64,000 bases of DNA from JAJTFW01 sp046330075 (lineage in GTDB: Bacteria; Bacteroidota; Bacteroidia; AKYH767-A; OLB10): positions 310,001-374,000 of the forward strand of contig JAXLTL010000001.1 in the NCBI GenBank assembly GCA_046330075.1, read 5' to 3'. The position numbers and the translations under genes are program-made. Below, piece after piece: positions 8,593 through 16,367 of the stretch. Numbering within the stretch: position 1 is the stretch's first letter; each line of letters starts with the position of its first letter. The notes under the pieces were generated by a model that worked only from the letters and a program-made list of their open reading frames with translations, was not told the origin of the DNA and ran no database searches.

Positions 8593-9612
8593 ATGTATAA
8601 GTTGCTGATCCGACCGCTATTATTCTTGTTAGATCCGGAGACTGCGCATCATTTTGTTTTTGGCGCCCTTCGGTTAATTATGAAAATTCCAGCTGTTAAA
8701 TACTTGTTTTCAATTCTTTACAAACCGGAAGGCAATGACGCGGCAGTAGAAGTGATGGGGTTGAAGTTTCCCAATCCGGTTGGATTGGCTGCTGGTTTCG
8801 ATAAAAACGCAGAGTTGTTCGAGGAGCTATCAACGCTTGGTTTTGGGTTTATTGAAGTGGGAACCGTTACGCCCAAAGCGCAGCCGGGGAACGATAAGCC
8901 ACGAATGTTCCGCCTTCCACAGGATGGAGGCCTTATCAATCGGATGGGGTTTAACAATGAAGGGGTTTCATGTATGGTGGAGCAGTTGAAAAACCGTAAA
9001 CCGGGAATCATCATAGGTGGCAACATTGGCAAAAACAAGGTTACTCCGAATGAGCAGGCTGAAGAAGATTACGTGAAATGCTTTAGTGCTTTGTTCGACT
9101 ACGTGGATTATTTTGTTGTCAATGTGAGTTCTCCCAATACACCCGGCCTCCGGGAATTGCAGGAGAAAGAACCCTTGACCCGATTGCTCAACCGTTTGTC
9201 CGAGCTGAACCGCAGCTATCAGCATCCCAAACCCCTGCTTCTGAAGATTGCTCCGGATCTTACTAATTCCCAGCTCGATGAAATCGTGGAAATTGTGAAA
9301 TCTACCGGTCTGACCGGAATTATTGCCACCAATACAACGCTTTCCCGCGAGGGGCTGAAAACGGCAGCATCCATCACCGGGGAAACCGGCGGACTCAGTG
9401 GAAAACCGGTGAAAGAAAAAAGTACGGAAGTGATCCGCTATCTTCGTTATAAGGCAGGTAAAGAGATGGTGATCATTGGAGTAGGCGGGATCTTTACAGG
9501 TGACGATGCCCTTGAGAAAATCAGAGCAGGAGCTAATCTGGTTCAGGTGTATACCGGATTCATTTATGAAGGACCCGGCATGGTGAAAAAGATTGTCAGA
9601 AAGCTCCGTTGA
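8593..9612 (+). CDS. pyrD: Dihydroorotate dehydrogenase (quinone), class 2
   Basis: 339 residues, the usual length of the membrane-associated class 2 enzyme. It oxidises dihydroorotate to orotate, passing electrons to quinone, in pyrimidine synthesis. The N-terminal helices (about 1-40, starting with LLIRPLLFLLDPETAHHFVFG) form the quinone tunnel typical of class 2. The catalytic-serine region reads NVSSPNTPGLR, and the FMN phosphate loop includes IGVGGIFTGDDA. It is transcribed away from mntR. A near-match promoter box TAATCTTG sits at 8581-8588, 4 bases before the ATG. pyrR-pyrB of the same pathway is at 50598. Confidence 0.96.
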   Translation: MYKLLIRPLLFLLDPETAHHFVFGALRLIMKIPAVKYLFSILYKPEGNDAAVEVMGLKFPNPVGLAAGFDKNAELFEELSTLGFGFIEVGTVTPKAQPGNDKPRMFRLPQDGGLINRMGFNNEGVSCMVEQLKNRKPGIIIGGNIGKNKVTPNEQAEEDYVKCFSALFDYVDYFVVNVSSPNTPGLRELQEKEPLTRLLNRLSELNRSYQHPKPLLLKIAPDLTNSQLDEIVEIVKSTGLTGIIATNTTLSREGLKTAASITGETGGLSGKPVKEKSTEVIRYLRYKAGKEMVIIGVGGIFTGDDALEKIRAGANLVQVYTGFIYEGPGMVKKIVRKLR

Positions 9613-9699
9613 ACCCCATTCATCCACTTTCCACAGCTTCAGTATGGAATGTTGACAACTCCCGCATCTGAGGGTATCACCAATTCAGCCTGAACTTCC

Positions 9700-9707
9700 T
9701 AATTTTG
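9700..9707 (+). promoter_or_regulatory. TAnnTTTG promoter box for the DUF4920 lipoprotein gene
   Basis: TAATTTTG matches the Bacteroidota -7 box and lies 26 bases before the ATG at 9734. A good -33 TTTG was not evident. Confidence 0.4.
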
Positions 9708-9733
9708 CCAACTTATACTCAGCAATTAATCCT

Positions 9734-10240
9734 ATGAAAAAAGTATTCTATGTCCTTACTGCCGTTGCACTTCTTGCTGTGGCATCCTGCAGTAATTCTG
9801 CAAAATCAGAAAATAAGGAAAATGGTGAAGGAGAAGCAACCGCTTCAACCGGATCTTTCGGTGCAAAAATCGATGAAGCAGGTGCCATTTCAATGGATTC
9901 TCTGCTGGCCATGGTAAAAGCTGGTCAAACCGACATTGCAGGAGTAAAAGTAGAGGGAAAAGTAAATGAAGTCTGTCAGGCGAAAGGATGCTGGATGAAC
10001 CTCGATAAAGGTGATGGCTCAGGCATGAGGGTTACCTTCAAGGACTATGGATTCTTCGTGCCAAAAGATTGTGGTGGAAAAACAGCAGTTGTGATGGGAC
10101 ATGCCTACATGGATACCACCAAAGTGGAAGATCTGCGTCATTATGCCGAAGATGAAGGAAAATCAAAAGAAGAAATTGAAAAGATCACAGAGCCGCTTAT
10201 CGAACTGGCTTTCGAAGCAGACGGTGTGATCATTAAATAA
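9734..10240 (+). CDS. DUF4920-type lipoprotein
   Basis: 168 residues. The signal peptide ends with the lipobox LAVASC (cysteine at about residue 20), so it is predicted to be lipid-anchored. After a Lys/Glu/Asn-rich linker the body carries KGCWMNLDKGDGSGMRVTFKDYGFFVPKD in pieces, including the paired cysteines of CQAKGCWM, typical of DUF4920 proteins of the Bacteroidota. The fold suggests an OB-like beta barrel that may bind a small ligand or metal through the cysteines; this is inference. It stands alone between its own promoter and a terminator at 10259. Function is unknown. Confidence 0.82.
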   Translation: MKKVFYVLTAVALLAVASCSNSAKSENKENGEGEATASTGSFGAKIDEAGAISMDSLLAMVKAGQTDIAGVKVEGKVNEVCQAKGCWMNLDKGDGSGMRVTFKDYGFFVPKDCGGKTAVVMGHAYMDTTKVEDLRHYAEDEGKSKEEIEKITEPLIELAFEADGVIIK

Positions 10241-10258
10241 TCTGAAATGAACGTACAG

Positions 10259-10284
10259 GACCCGTCGTTACGGCGGGTTCTTTT
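10259..10284 (+). terminator. Intrinsic terminator after the DUF4920 gene
   Basis: A GC-rich stem, ACCCGTCG with CGGCGGGT around loop TTA (one G-T pair), is followed by TTCTTTTATT. It ends just before the HMG-CoA lyase start. Confidence 0.65.
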
Positions 10285-10289
10285 ATTCT

Positions 10290-11165
10290 ATGCCAATGGA
10301 GAAAGTTGAATGGGTGGAATGTCCGCGTGATGCCATGCAAGGCCTGCACTGGTTCATTCCTACGCAACAAAAAATCCGATATATCAATACCCTGCTGAAC
10401 GTAGGATTTGATGTACTGGATTTCGGAAGCTTTGTTTCTCCCAAGGCGATTCCCCAATTACAGGATACAGCCGAAGTACTGGCTGGCCTGAATCTTTCAG
10501 CTTCTCAAACCCGGCTGCTGGCAATTATTGCGAATCTCAGAGGAGGCGAAGCAGCAGCTGAATTTGATGAAATCTCCTACCTGGGGTTCCCTTTCTCTAT
10601 TTCTGAAACTTTTCAGCAGCGGAATACAAACAGCAGTATCAGTCAGAGTCTTTCAACAGTGGAAGCCTTGCAAAACCTCTGCCTGAAAAGCAACAAAGAA
10701 CTGGTGGTTTACATCAGCATGGCATTCGGGAACCCGTACGGTGATGAATGGAATGCAGATGTAGCCTTGCGGTGGACAGAAAAGATTGCCGGACTTGGTA
10801 TTAAAACAATTGCCCTCGCCGATACGGTAGGTTTAGCCAAAGCAGAGGATGTAAAGTCCATTTTTGAAGCACTGATTCCCTCCATAAAAGACGTCAGATT
10901 CGGAGCCCATTTGCATGCGGGACCTTCCAACTGGAAGAGTAAAGTGGAAGCCGCCTGGGACGCAGGATGCAGAAGGTTTGATACCGCATTGAAAGGTTAC
11001 GGAGGTTGTCCGATGGCTGAAGATGAACTTGTTGGTAATCTGGCTGCAGAGAATTTCAAGCTCTTTCTGGATGAAAAGCAGGTGAAAACAGGCATTGATT
11101 CCCGGGGATTCGAAAGGGCACTGCTGGAAGCCAATACAGTTTTCGCTGAGCCCCTGGCAACATAG
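10290..11165 (+). CDS. Hydroxymethylglutaryl-CoA lyase
   Basis: 291 residues of the HMGL-like TIM-barrel family. The enzyme splits HMG-CoA into acetyl-CoA and acetoacetate in leucine and ketone-body metabolism. Active-site residues are in place: R13-D14 in ECPRDAMQ, the metal-binding H207 and H209 in GAHLHAG, and the catalytic C240 in GYGGCPMAED, which match R41, D42, H233, H235 and C266 of the human enzyme. The motif AMQ instead of GLQ after the Arg-Asp pair is common in the Bacteroidota. The other leucine-degradation genes are not next to it here. Confidence 0.92.
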   Translation: MPMEKVEWVECPRDAMQGLHWFIPTQQKIRYINTLLNVGFDVLDFGSFVSPKAIPQLQDTAEVLAGLNLSASQTRLLAIIANLRGGEAAAEFDEISYLGFPFSISETFQQRNTNSSISQSLSTVEALQNLCLKSNKELVVYISMAFGNPYGDEWNADVALRWTEKIAGLGIKTIALADTVGLAKAEDVKSIFEALIPSIKDVRFGAHLHAGPSNWKSKVEAAWDAGCRRFDTALKGYGGCPMAEDELVGNLAAENFKLFLDEKQVKTGIDSRGFERALLEANTVFAEPLAT

Positions 11166-11234
11166 TACACGACTTTTCGTTAAAACATGATTAACAAAGT
11201 TCTGAATACAGTAAAACAACGAATACAGCATACA

Positions 11235-13280
11235 ATGAAGTTTAAAAAATCGATCACCTTGTTTCTGGCACTTCTCATCGCGCATTTCGCTTTCGCGCAG
11301 GAGCAGGGTTATCTGGAGCTGGTTGGACAAGTTCAGCAGGATGGAAAGGGCCTCGAGGGTGCCGAGATAAAGGTTATGAAGGGGAATGAAGCAGCAGATA
11401 ATCTGCTGACTTCTGCCGGAGGTAAATTCATCTTTAATCTGGATCTGGGACATACCTACACGATCATCTTTCTAAAAAACGGAAGTATTACGAAATCAGT
11501 TCTCGTGGATACTAAAGTTCCGGAACAGTATCTCAAGCAAATTTTCAGCTTCAAGTTTAAAATTGATTTATTTAAAGCACCGGATGGACAGGAACCTCCC
11601 AAGGAAGCAGCGCCACCTGTTACGAAACTTGCCTACAGCGATATGTACGAGGATTTTGATTACGATCCGGAGTACTCCAAAGCCCGTAAGGCAGAAATGG
11701 AACAGGTGAAGGCGAAGATGGCGGTGGAAGTGGCTAAGCAGGAAGCAGCAAAAAAAGCTGCTCTGGAAAAAGCGAAACAGGATTCTCTTCTCAATGCCAA
11801 ACATCTTGCAGCTGAACTCGAGAAGGCTCGTCAGGATTCTCTGAACAAAGTAAAAGAACAACAGCGCCTCGAAGCATTGGCGCGTTCAGCAGCCGAAAAA
11901 GCAACCCAGGATAGCCTGGCCAAAGAAAAAGCAAAACAACAGGCTGAAGCCGCCCGGATGGCAGCAGTTGAAAAAGCCAAACAGGATAGTATTGTAGCAG
12001 CAGAAAAAGTCCGCCTCGCTGCTGAAGCAGCAGAAAAGGCGCGGCAAAAAGCAGTTGCAGATTCAATTGCAAAAATTCAGGAAAAAGCCCGGCAGGATAG
12101 TCTGGCAGCAGCCAGGGAAAGGGAACGACTGGAGATGGCCGCTAAAGAGAAAGTCAGGCAGGATTCGATCGCAAAAGCCAGAGAAGATGCACGCCTTGCA
12201 GATTTAGCCAGAGCTGCACGTGAAAAAGCTGTTGCAGATTCTCTTGCCACCGAAAAAGAAAAGGCCCGACTCGCCGAAGTGGCACGTCAGGCAAGAGAAA
12301 AAGCAGTGCAGGATTCCATTGCGCGTGTTGAAGAGAAAAACCGCCTCGATAGCCTGGCTGCAGCGAAGGAAAAAGAACGTCAACTGGCCCTGGAAAGGGA
12401 AAAGGCACGGCAGGATTCTATTGCCAATGCCAAGGAACAGGCACGCGTAGCAGCATTAGAGAAAGCAGCAAGAGACAAAGCCGCAGCCGACTCCATTGCC
12501 AATGCAAAAGAACAGGCACGCCTTGCCGCACTTGAAAAAGCAGCTCGTGATAAGGCGATAGCAGATTCCATTGCTACAGCGAAGGAAAAAGCCCGATTGG
12601 ACGAAATCGCCCGTGCTACCCGGGAGAAAGCAGTAAAGGATTCAATTGCCAGAGTGGAAGAGAAAGCCCGTCTGGATTCTATTGCAGCCGCCAAAGAAAA
12701 AGCCCGGCAGGAAGAGATTGCCCGACAAGCCCGACAAAAGGCTGTGAATGATTCGTTGGCGCTCGTGCGTGCAAAATTTGTTGAAGACTCCATTGCGACT
12801 GCGAAAGAAAACGCCCGTCAGCTGGAACTGGCGCGCGAAGCCAGAATTCAGGCACAGAAAGATTCCCTCGATCGTGTGAAGAAAGAACAAGAGGAGAAGG
12901 CCCAACAACTGGCAGCTGAAATGAAGAAGAAGCAGGAAGCAGATGCTGAACGCAAAAAAATTGACGATATTGAAGCACAGAAGAAGGCACTGGCCGGATC
13001 CGGTGGAACCACTACAACGAAGAAAACCAAGGATATCAGCGAATATAAATTTGATTTCGACAAACAGTTTGTCGCTGATGGCATCACACAGGATACCATT
13101 GTAGAACCGAATCGTACCATCCTGCGATCTATCGTGAAGTCGAAGGATATTCAGGCAACATACCTGAAGGTCACCTATAGCTATGGTGGTGTGTTCTACT
13201 TCAAGAACTCAGTGAGTTTATCGGAGACTTCTTATAACCTCGAACTGGATCGGCACCGGCAACTCCTCAAGGGGAAATAA
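11235..13280 (+). CDS. Secreted coiled-coil protein with an (R/K)xDS(I/L)A repeat array
   Basis: About 681 residues from the ATG at 11235, chosen because a signal peptide (KFKKSITLFLALLIAHFAFA, then Q) begins there; an in-frame ATG at 11187 would bury it. Residues about 22-110 look like a carboxypeptidase-regulatory (CnaB-like) beta domain. Residues about 150-590 are highly charged Ala/Lys/Glu/Arg sequence with 18 DS(I/L) motifs spaced mostly 12 or 25 residues apart (for example DSIANAKEQAR). A short beta-rich C-terminal domain follows. It is likely periplasmic or surface-exposed and rod-shaped, perhaps spanning the periplasm. No enzyme motif is seen and function is unknown. Confidence 0.78.
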   Translation: MKFKKSITLFLALLIAHFAFAQEQGYLELVGQVQQDGKGLEGAEIKVMKGNEAADNLLTSAGGKFIFNLDLGHTYTIIFLKNGSITKSVLVDTKVPEQYLKQIFSFKFKIDLFKAPDGQEPPKEAAPPVTKLAYSDMYEDFDYDPEYSKARKAEMEQVKAKMAVEVAKQEAAKKAALEKAKQDSLLNAKHLAAELEKARQDSLNKVKEQQRLEALARSAAEKATQDSLAKEKAKQQAEAARMAAVEKAKQDSIVAAEKVRLAAEAAEKARQKAVADSIAKIQEKARQDSLAAARERERLEMAAKEKVRQDSIAKAREDARLADLARAAREKAVADSLATEKEKARLAEVARQAREKAVQDSIARVEEKNRLDSLAAAKEKERQLALEREKARQDSIANAKEQARVAALEKAARDKAAADSIANAKEQARLAALEKAARDKAIADSIATAKEKARLDEIARATREKAVKDSIARVEEKARLDSIAAAKEKARQEEIARQARQKAVNDSLALVRAKFVEDSIATAKENARQLELAREARIQAQKDSLDRVKKEQEEKAQQLAAEMKKKQEADAERKKIDDIEAQKKALAGSGGTTTTKKTKDISEYKFDFDKQFVADGITQDTIVEPNRTILRSIVKSKDIQATYLKVTYSYGGVFYFKNSVSLSETSYNLELDRHRQLLKGK

Positions 13281-13296
13281 TTTATAAATAGAAAAG

Positions 13297-13337
13297 CAGC
13301 AAGGGGCTGATTCCGTTACTGGGTCAGCCCTTTGCTG
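13297..13337 (+). terminator. Intrinsic terminator after the coiled-coil protein gene
   Basis: A 14-base stem, CAGCAAGGGGCTGA with TCAGCCCTTTGCTG (one G-T pair), and a 13-base loop, 16 bases after the stop codon. Confidence 0.65.
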
Positions 13338-13590
13338 TTAAATTGGGCAGGATGGGTGATGAAATCTCCCGGTGCTCTCAGCAGCTTTTCAGATGGCAAA
13401 CCACTTAAACCGGTAAGGATAAAAATTTAAAATGGTTGAAAGGTCATCGTTCATTTTAAAATGTGGAATAAAAGAATGTCGGCCGTTCAAACGGTATGCC
13501 TGTCAGTTTTCTCATGCTCGAAAAGATGGAAATGGTTCTGGTAAGCAGAGTAGAGTACTGGCCTGATCATCTCTGGAGTCTATAAAACAA
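13338..13590. other. Convergent intergenic stretch with an A/T inverted repeat
   Basis: No credible gene or RNA is seen in this part of the 355-base gap between convergent genes. A perfect 9-base inverted repeat, TTTAAAATG at 13426-13434 and CATTTTAAA at 13452-13460, is the only clear structure. Confidence 0.4.
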
Positions 13591-13615
13591 AAATGCCGGC
13601 TGTTGACCGGCATTT
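13591..13615 (-). terminator. Intrinsic terminator after floA (works in both directions)
   Basis: A perfect 9-base stem, AAATGCCGG and CCGGCATTT, around a 7-base loop, A-rich before and T-rich after, 20 bases beyond the floA stop. Confidence 0.7.
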
Positions 13616-13635
13616 ATTGTGATGAAGGAGATTCA

Positions 13636-14622
13636 TTATTTTTTATCTGTAGTTCCGCCTGGCGTTCCTGGTTTAGCAATCGAATCACGCATAGCCGTAT
13701 CTGCCTGTACATTCTGAATTTTATAATAATCCATCACTCCGAGGTTTCCGTTTCTGAAAGCCTCAGCCATGGCTAAAGGTACCTGGGCTTCCGACTCGAT
13801 CACTTTAGCGCGTGCTTCCTGCGCTTTTGCACGCATCTCCTGCTCATAAGCTACAGCCATCGCTCTGCGTTCTTCTGCCTTTGCCTGTGCTACTTTCAGA
13901 TCCGCTGAAGCCTGTTCGGTTTGCAGTTTTGCACCGATGTTTTCTCCAACGTCGATATCGGCGATGTCGATAGATAAAATTTCAAATGCAGTTCCGGCAT
14001 CGAGTCCTTTGCTGAGTACTACTTTCGATATCTGATCCGGATTTTCAAGAACGGTTTTATGATCATAAGCTGAACCAATAGTCGTTACAATTCCTTCACC
14101 CACACGGGCAAGAATTGTTTCTTCACCGGCACCACCAACCAACTGGTTGATATTGGCTCTAACGGTTACGCGTGCCCGAACAATCAGTTGAATACCATTC
14201 TTCGCCACCGCTGAAACAGGAGGAGTGTCAATAACCCGCGGGTTCACACTGAGCTGTACAGCATCTGCAACATCCCGCCCTGCAAGGTCAATGGCAGTGG
14301 CCATTTTGAAGGTGAGGGGAATGTTGGCCTTGTCGGCAGAGATTAGCGCTTTGATCACGTTGTTTACATTACCGCCGGCCAGGTAATGTGTTTCAATTTC
14401 ATTGGTCGTCACGTTCAGTCCGGCTTTTGTACTCGTGATCATCGCATTGACGACGATGGATGGGGGGACTTTCCGCAACCGCATCAGGATCAGATTCATG
14501 ATCGAAATCCGGACATTGCTGAAGACAGCCGTAATCCAGAGGTTTACCGGTACGAAGTAGAGAAAGAGCAGGATGAAGAGAAGCGCGCCTACAATGACGA
14601 GCAGGAGAAATGGAAGGTTCAT
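13636..14622 (-). CDS. floA: Flotillin-like protein FloA
   Basis: 328 residues. A hydrophobic N-terminus (about 3-27, LPFLLLVIVGALLFILLFLYF) inserts in the membrane, and an SPFH-like body follows. A late Ala/Glu-rich helix (about 235-290) carries QASADLKVAQAKAEERRAMA. FloA scaffolds functional membrane microdomains and is usually encoded beside an NfeD protein, as it is here: nfeD lies 45 bases upstream on the same strand. The closely packed nfeD and M48 protease genes upstream suggest a shared membrane quality-control role. The C-terminus ends in a short Gly/Pro/Thr-rich tail. Confidence 0.93.
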   Translation of the reverse strand: MNLPFLLLVIVGALLFILLFLYFVPVNLWITAVFSNVRISIMNLILMRLRKVPPSIVVNAMITSTKAGLNVTTNEIETHYLAGGNVNNVIKALISADKANIPLTFKMATAIDLAGRDVADAVQLSVNPRVIDTPPVSAVAKNGIQLIVRARVTVRANINQLVGGAGEETILARVGEGIVTTIGSAYDHKTVLENPDQISKVVLSKGLDAGTAFEILSIDIADIDVGENIGAKLQTEQASADLKVAQAKAEERRAMAVAYEQEMRAKAQEARAKVIESEAQVPLAMAEAFRNGNLGVMDYYKIQNVQADTAMRDSIAKPGTPGGTTDKK

Positions 14623-14667
14623 GCCTTTGTGTTTTTTGCTAAAATAAAGGAATTTAGGTTTCGTGAC

Positions 14668-15132
14668 CTAGCGGTCGGCACTTACAATGATTTTATCCGA
14701 TTCAACTCTCAAAACGGTAACCGGATAATTCGGTGGAACCATCTCACCTTCGGTACTGGCCTGGAATTTCTTGCCATTTACTTTAACGGTTCCCATCGGA
14801 CGGAGACTCGAAACTGCAGCACCTTTATCACCCGGATGAACATCTCTTTCATCAATGACATTCATACGACCTTCCAGTTTGTCCTGCAGACTGAACTTTT
14901 GCCAGAACCCTGTTTTAAACGCAGCCCAGATGGCAATCAATGTGAGAAGAATACTGGAAATACCGGTGACCATACCGGCTGTTGACCCGTAAACCTGCCA
15001 CGTCCATCCAATTCCCATAATGATAAACGCTCCACCCAGCAAACCAACGATCATTCCTGGAACAAACAGGATCTCCGACACGATCATCAGAATTCCAAAG
15101 AAAATGAGGATGGCAATGAAGAATATCGTCAT
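14668..15132 (-). CDS. NfeD-family membrane protein
   Basis: 154 residues. Two or three hydrophobic segments fill about residues 1-75 (starting FFIAILIFFGILMIVSEILF), and then a C-terminal OB-fold of the NfeD type runs to the end (GDKGAAVSSLRPMGTVKVNGKKFQA and EVVRVESDKIIV-like strands). This is the short NfeD form without the serine protease domain. NfeD proteins pair with flotillin/stomatin proteins, consistent with floA directly downstream. Its start overlaps the end of the M48 gene by 4 bases (translational coupling). Confidence 0.9.
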   Translation of the reverse strand: MTIFFIAILIFFGILMIVSEILFVPGMIVGLLGGAFIIMGIGWTWQVYGSTAGMVTGISSILLTLIAIWAAFKTGFWQKFSLQDKLEGRMNVIDERDVHPGDKGAAVSSLRPMGTVKVNGKKFQASTEGEMVPPNYPVTVLRVESDKIIVSADR

Positions 15133-15959
15133 TTTTTGCGCTGTGTAGTACCGGCGGGCTTATAGTATTTCAATGCTTCCGGCATATAGTTATTCAGGTT
15201 TTTGATCCGTGTGGCATCACTGGGGTGGGTGCTGAGAATTTCCGGCACTTTCGCTCCTCCGGCTGCTGCCATTCGTTGCCAGAATTTAGGTGCTTCCCGC
15301 GGATCGTAACCCGCCATGGCTGCGAAAACCAGCCCAAGTTTGTCGGCTTCTGTTTCCTGTAACCGTGAATAAGGCAACAAAGCTCCTACAGTGGCGCCTA
15401 CACCATAGGCTGTGTTGAATAATGCTCTGGTTTCAGCTGATTTTGTTGAGAGCGCAACATCGAGCGCAACTCCGCCCATCTGTGCAATCATCTGCTGACT
15501 CATGCGCTCATTACCGTGCCGTGCTACTGCGTGGGCAATTTCATGACCCATTACAATGGCCAGTGCCGTTTCATTCTGCGTAACACCTAATAATCCGGAA
15601 TAAACCACCACTTTTCCGCCGGGCATACACCAGGCATTTACGGTCTTGTCATTCACAAGATTGAATTCCCATTTATATCCCTGCAAACGGTCGCTCAGTT
15701 TCTGTTGGATCATAAACTGAGTGACGGCACCCTGAATTTTATTACCCACCTGTTTTACCATGACCGCCTGAGGATCACCCGATGCTACGGGAGGGTTTTC
15801 TTTCAAAAAGCTCTGGTATTCATTCAGACTAAGTGAAATCAGTTCACTTTCCGGAAGCAGGTTCATCTGTTTACGGCCTGTTATGGGCACCTTTGCACAG
15901 GAGAGAATAAGCGAGAGCATCAGCACAAAGGCTGAAAGATGGAGAATGTTTTTTTTCAC
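15129..15959 (-). CDS. M48-family metallopeptidase lipoprotein
   Basis: 276 residues. The signal peptide ends with the lipobox LILSC (C21), so it is lipid-anchored, probably facing the periplasm. The M48 motif HEIAH is at 139-143 (VMGHEIAHAVARHGNERMS), and the third zinc ligand lies in the later RLQETEADKLGL. This resembles the BepA/LoiP/YcaL proteases that degrade misassembled envelope proteins. It overlaps nfeD by 4 bases and follows clpS by 5 bases, so clpS, the protease, nfeD and perhaps floA are expressed together. Substrates cannot be read from the sequence. Confidence 0.92.
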   Translation of the reverse strand: MKKNILHLSAFVLMLSLILSCAKVPITGRKQMNLLPESELISLSLNEYQSFLKENPPVASGDPQAVMVKQVGNKIQGAVTQFMIQQKLSDRLQGYKWEFNLVNDKTVNAWCMPGGKVVVYSGLLGVTQNETALAIVMGHEIAHAVARHGNERMSQQMIAQMGGVALDVALSTKSAETRALFNTAYGVGATVGALLPYSRLQETEADKLGLVFAAMAGYDPREAPKFWQRMAAAGGAKVPEILSTHPSDATRIKNLNNYMPEALKYYKPAGTTQRKK

Positions 15960-15964
15960 GGGAT

Positions 15965-16246
15965 TTATTCTATGGTTGCACTGAGTCCGCGATCAAGCAG
16001 GGCTTCACACATCGGGCGAAGCTTTTCGAATTGACCTTCTTTTACCGAACATTTTCCATTGTTGTGGATAATAATGGAACATTGTTCGGCCTGATTTCGG
16101 TCGTGGCGGCAAATAGCGATGAGACTTTCAATCACCCAGTCAAAAGTATTCACATCATCGTTGTAAAGGATGAGTTGATTCTCTTTGCTGACTTCTTCTT
16201 CAAGCAGAAGGTCTTCCTGTTCGAGTGGATTATACTGGCTCCCCAT
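15965..16246 (-). CDS. clpS: ATP-dependent Clp protease adaptor ClpS
   Basis: About 93 residues from the ATG at 16246; a longer frame to 16324 reads through the promoter box at 16262-16269 and lacks family similarity. ClpS binds N-degron substrates and hands them to ClpA/ClpC. The core is visible as LILYNDDVNTFDWVIESL, with the NDD and following residues forming the N-end binding pocket, and a later SIIIHNNGKCSVKEG. The acidic N-terminal extension (LEQEDLLLEEEVSKE) is typical. The M48 protease gene follows 5 bases later. No ClpA/C gene is in the window. Confidence 0.93.
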   Translation of the reverse strand: MGSQYNPLEQEDLLLEEEVSKENQLILYNDDVNTFDWVIESLIAICRHDRNQAEQCSIIIHNNGKCSVKEGQFEKLRPMCEALLDRGLSATIE

Positions 16247-16261
16247 TTGATTAGATCTATG

Positions 16262-16269
16262 CAAAGTTA
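16262..16269 (-). promoter_or_regulatory. TAnnTTTG promoter box for clpS
   Basis: The minus strand reads TAACTTTG, 15 bases before the chosen clpS ATG, and lies inside the rejected longer reading frame. Confidence 0.5.
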
Positions 16270-16325
16270 TGAAGTAGAACGGATTCATACCATGAAAAAG
16301 TTCTAATGATCGGGAATAAAACAAA

Positions 16326-16350
16326 AAAAGGCTCCTTTGAGGAGCCTTTT
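16326..16350 (-). terminator. Intrinsic terminator after the TPR-PD40-SPOR gene (both directions)
   Basis: The 10-base stem AAAAGGCTCC with GGAGCCTTTT around loop TTTGA, with A and T runs on either side, lies 17 bases past the stop codon at 16368. Confidence 0.8.
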
Positions 16351-16367
16351 AAAGGTGGTAATTGTTA

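Noticed and set aside
12380..12793. Long minus-strand frame of 137 codons rich in Ser/Ala/Arg inside the coiled-coil gene
   Set aside because: It is the mirror image of the Ala/Lys/Glu repeat coding sequence; open only because of the repeat codon bias, with no family features.
13338..13590. tRNA or small RNA gene in the gap before floA
   Set aside because: No cloverleaf arms or conserved TTCGA-type loop could be found.
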